NCBI RefSeq assembly: GCF_021648855.1 | Contig: NZ_JAKJHX010000117.1 | Coordinates: forward strand, 1 to 16,908 | Source of the DNA: Tychonema litorale BBK16 | GTDB lineage: Bacteria > Cyanobacteriota > Cyanobacteriia > Cyanobacteriales > Microcoleaceae | Direction: 5' to 3' | DNA: 16,908 nucleotides | Part shown: positions 16,363 through 16,908 of the stretch, piece by piece | Position numbering within the stretch: the first letter of the stretch is position 1 | Layout of the letters: each line of letters starts with the position of its first letter | Translations under genes and position numbers: made by a program | Notes under the pieces: generated by a model | The model's database searches: none | What the model was told of the DNA's origin: nothing | Seen by the model: the letters and a program-made list of their open reading frames with translations, nothing else

Positions 16363-16389
16363 TTGGGCATGGATAATGCGAGATAGCCG

Positions 16390-16413
16390 GCTTCTCTAAC
16401 CTGAGAGAGAAGC
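16390..16413 (+). terminator. Hairpin downstream of lipB
   Basis: GCTTCTCT-(8)-AGAGAAGC, a perfect 8-bp stem 28 bp after the lipB stop. No T-tract follows, so it is only a possible terminator or a 3'-end stabilising structure. Confidence 0.35.
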
Positions 16414-16513
16414 AAGACCGATGCAGAAATACGTCCTAAGAGATTTGCGATCGCCCTTAGCGTCAGGTAGGATTACTGTTAATTAATTGCGCTCCGCTCA
16501 GGAGACAAAACTT

Positions 16514-16858
16514 ATGGCAGATATGTCCGGTCAAGATCCCTCAGAAATTAAAATGGCGACGGTTGATGAAGAACAAAAAGGCGCAACGTTTAGCGGTACG
16601 GTCATCCTTGCTATCGATATCGAGGCTGGGGAAGTCGTTTTCTTCAAAGACTTTTTGATTGAAGATTATAAAGGCGAACTTACCGCTTATCTGGCAACAG
16701 ATGGCAATATAACGAAAAGCATTGATTTAGGCGAACTTAAGCATAAGAACGGCAGTTTTAAGATGCCAATTCCGCTGGGGACGGATACATCGCCCTATAA
16801 TACAGTCGTGCTGCGCGACGAAAAAAGCAAGAAAAAAATTGTGACGATCGAGCTTTGA
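16514..16858 (+). CDS. Small DM13-like domain protein
   Basis: A 114-aa protein, probably all beta. GTVILAIDIEAGEVVFFKDF, GELTAYLATDGN, IDLGELKHKNGSFKMPIPLG and YNTVVLRDEKSKKKIVTIEL follow the DM13 pattern (df..gp.l.vyL...lG.Lk..G.....p...d...y..vvi...L). DM13 is a proposed electron-transfer or cell-surface-associated domain, but the conserved Cys that some members carry is absent and no signal peptide is seen, so the assignment is tentative. ATG at 16514 is chosen because CAGGAG lies 9 nt upstream; a TTG at 16487 is less likely. The TGA stop lies within the TTGAC that ends the right-hand IS hairpin, so the original C-terminus may have been altered by the insertion. Confidence 0.5.
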   Translation: MADMSGQDPSEIKMATVDEEQKGATFSGTVILAIDIEAGEVVFFKDFLIEDYKGELTAYLATDGNITKSIDLGELKHKNGSFKMPIPLGTDTSPYNTVVLRDEKSKKKIVTIEL

Positions 16859-16900
16859 CATACTCACCGCCCTAAAAGTGCGGTGATTCTTGACGCTTCA
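16855..16900 (-). mobile_element. Right-end / omega-RNA 3' end of an IS200/IS605 TnpB-type element (partial)
   Basis: On the minus strand this reads TGAAGCGTCAAGAATCACC, then a stem-loop with arms TCACCGC/GCGGTGA around ACTTTTAGG, and ends GAGTATGTCAA. It is the inverted counterpart of 9-55 and has the better preserved stem (7 bp) and an ACTTTTAG loop like known TnpB omega-RNA ends. A tnpB, if present, would lie to the right of the window and point leftwards. The identity continues weakly to the window edge (GACCCC). Confidence 0.65.
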
Positions 16901-16908
16901 CAGGGGTC

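Noticed and set aside
15972..16415. 147-aa minus-strand frame opposite lipB
   Set aside because: The Pro/Thr/Ser-rich translation is the antisense shadow of lipB.
1..16908. Composite transposon spanning the window
   Set aside because: Both IS ends point inward as right ends; left ends and transposases are not in the window, and the interior includes essential genes such as pheT.

Overview
The window looks like chromosomal DNA of a filamentous cyanobacterium, most likely an Oscillatoria/Microcoleus/Phormidium-type organism. The evidence is HIP1 octamers (GCGATCGC at 4241, 4668 and 16447), heptameric STRR arrays (1303-1367, 3386-3420), several dispersed palindromic repeats, and a typical cyanobacterial gene set: an SpkB-like Ser/Thr kinase with pentapeptide repeats, a stand-alone pheT, PrxQ, the long hibernation factor LrtA/HPF, LipB, and DUF29 and Uma2 proteins.

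Layout. Both edges carry the same right-end/omega-RNA-like hairpin of an IS200/IS605 (TnpB-type) element in inverted orientation (9-55 on +, 16855-16900 on -). Any tnpB genes would lie just outside the window, so the window may be a contig or island cut at two IS copies. Region 60-1370 is gene debris: a WbuC-type cupin whose 5' end abuts the IS end, a truncated N-terminal domain of a large STAND/TPR-type protein, and a 32-codon remnant of a histidine kinase that stops exactly where an STRR array begins. Region 1371-5874 is housekeeping and signalling: an spkB-like kinase divergent from pheT. Region 5900-6711 is repeat-rich: a MITE-like palindromic element, then a Uma2 nuclease-family gene bracketed by two nearly identical 51-bp repeats. 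Region 14295-16858 is ordinary again: prxQ, hpf/lrtA, lipB and a small DM13-like gene whose stop codon lies in the right-hand IS end.

The most unusual part is 6719-14190. A perfect TATAAT box is followed by four closely spaced co-directional genes: DUF29, a YCII-family protein, a 1013-aa protein I do not recognise, and a 1218-aa SF2-type helicase. The last two overlap by 4 bp (ATGA), so they are probably translationally coupled and work together. The helicase protein carries a possible, atypical PD-(D/E)XK-like segment near its N-terminus and four cysteines between motifs I and II. The C-terminal third of the 1013-aa partner has an order of predicted strands and helices that weakly recalls an inactive PIWI/RNase H fold. 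The pairing resembles the pPIWI-RE + DinG-type helicase + REase modules proposed as anti-invader systems. That parallel is inference and needs profile or structure comparison. The partner and helicase are also visibly more AT-rich than pheT and sit among repeats and IS ends, as expected for a horizontally acquired defence-type module.
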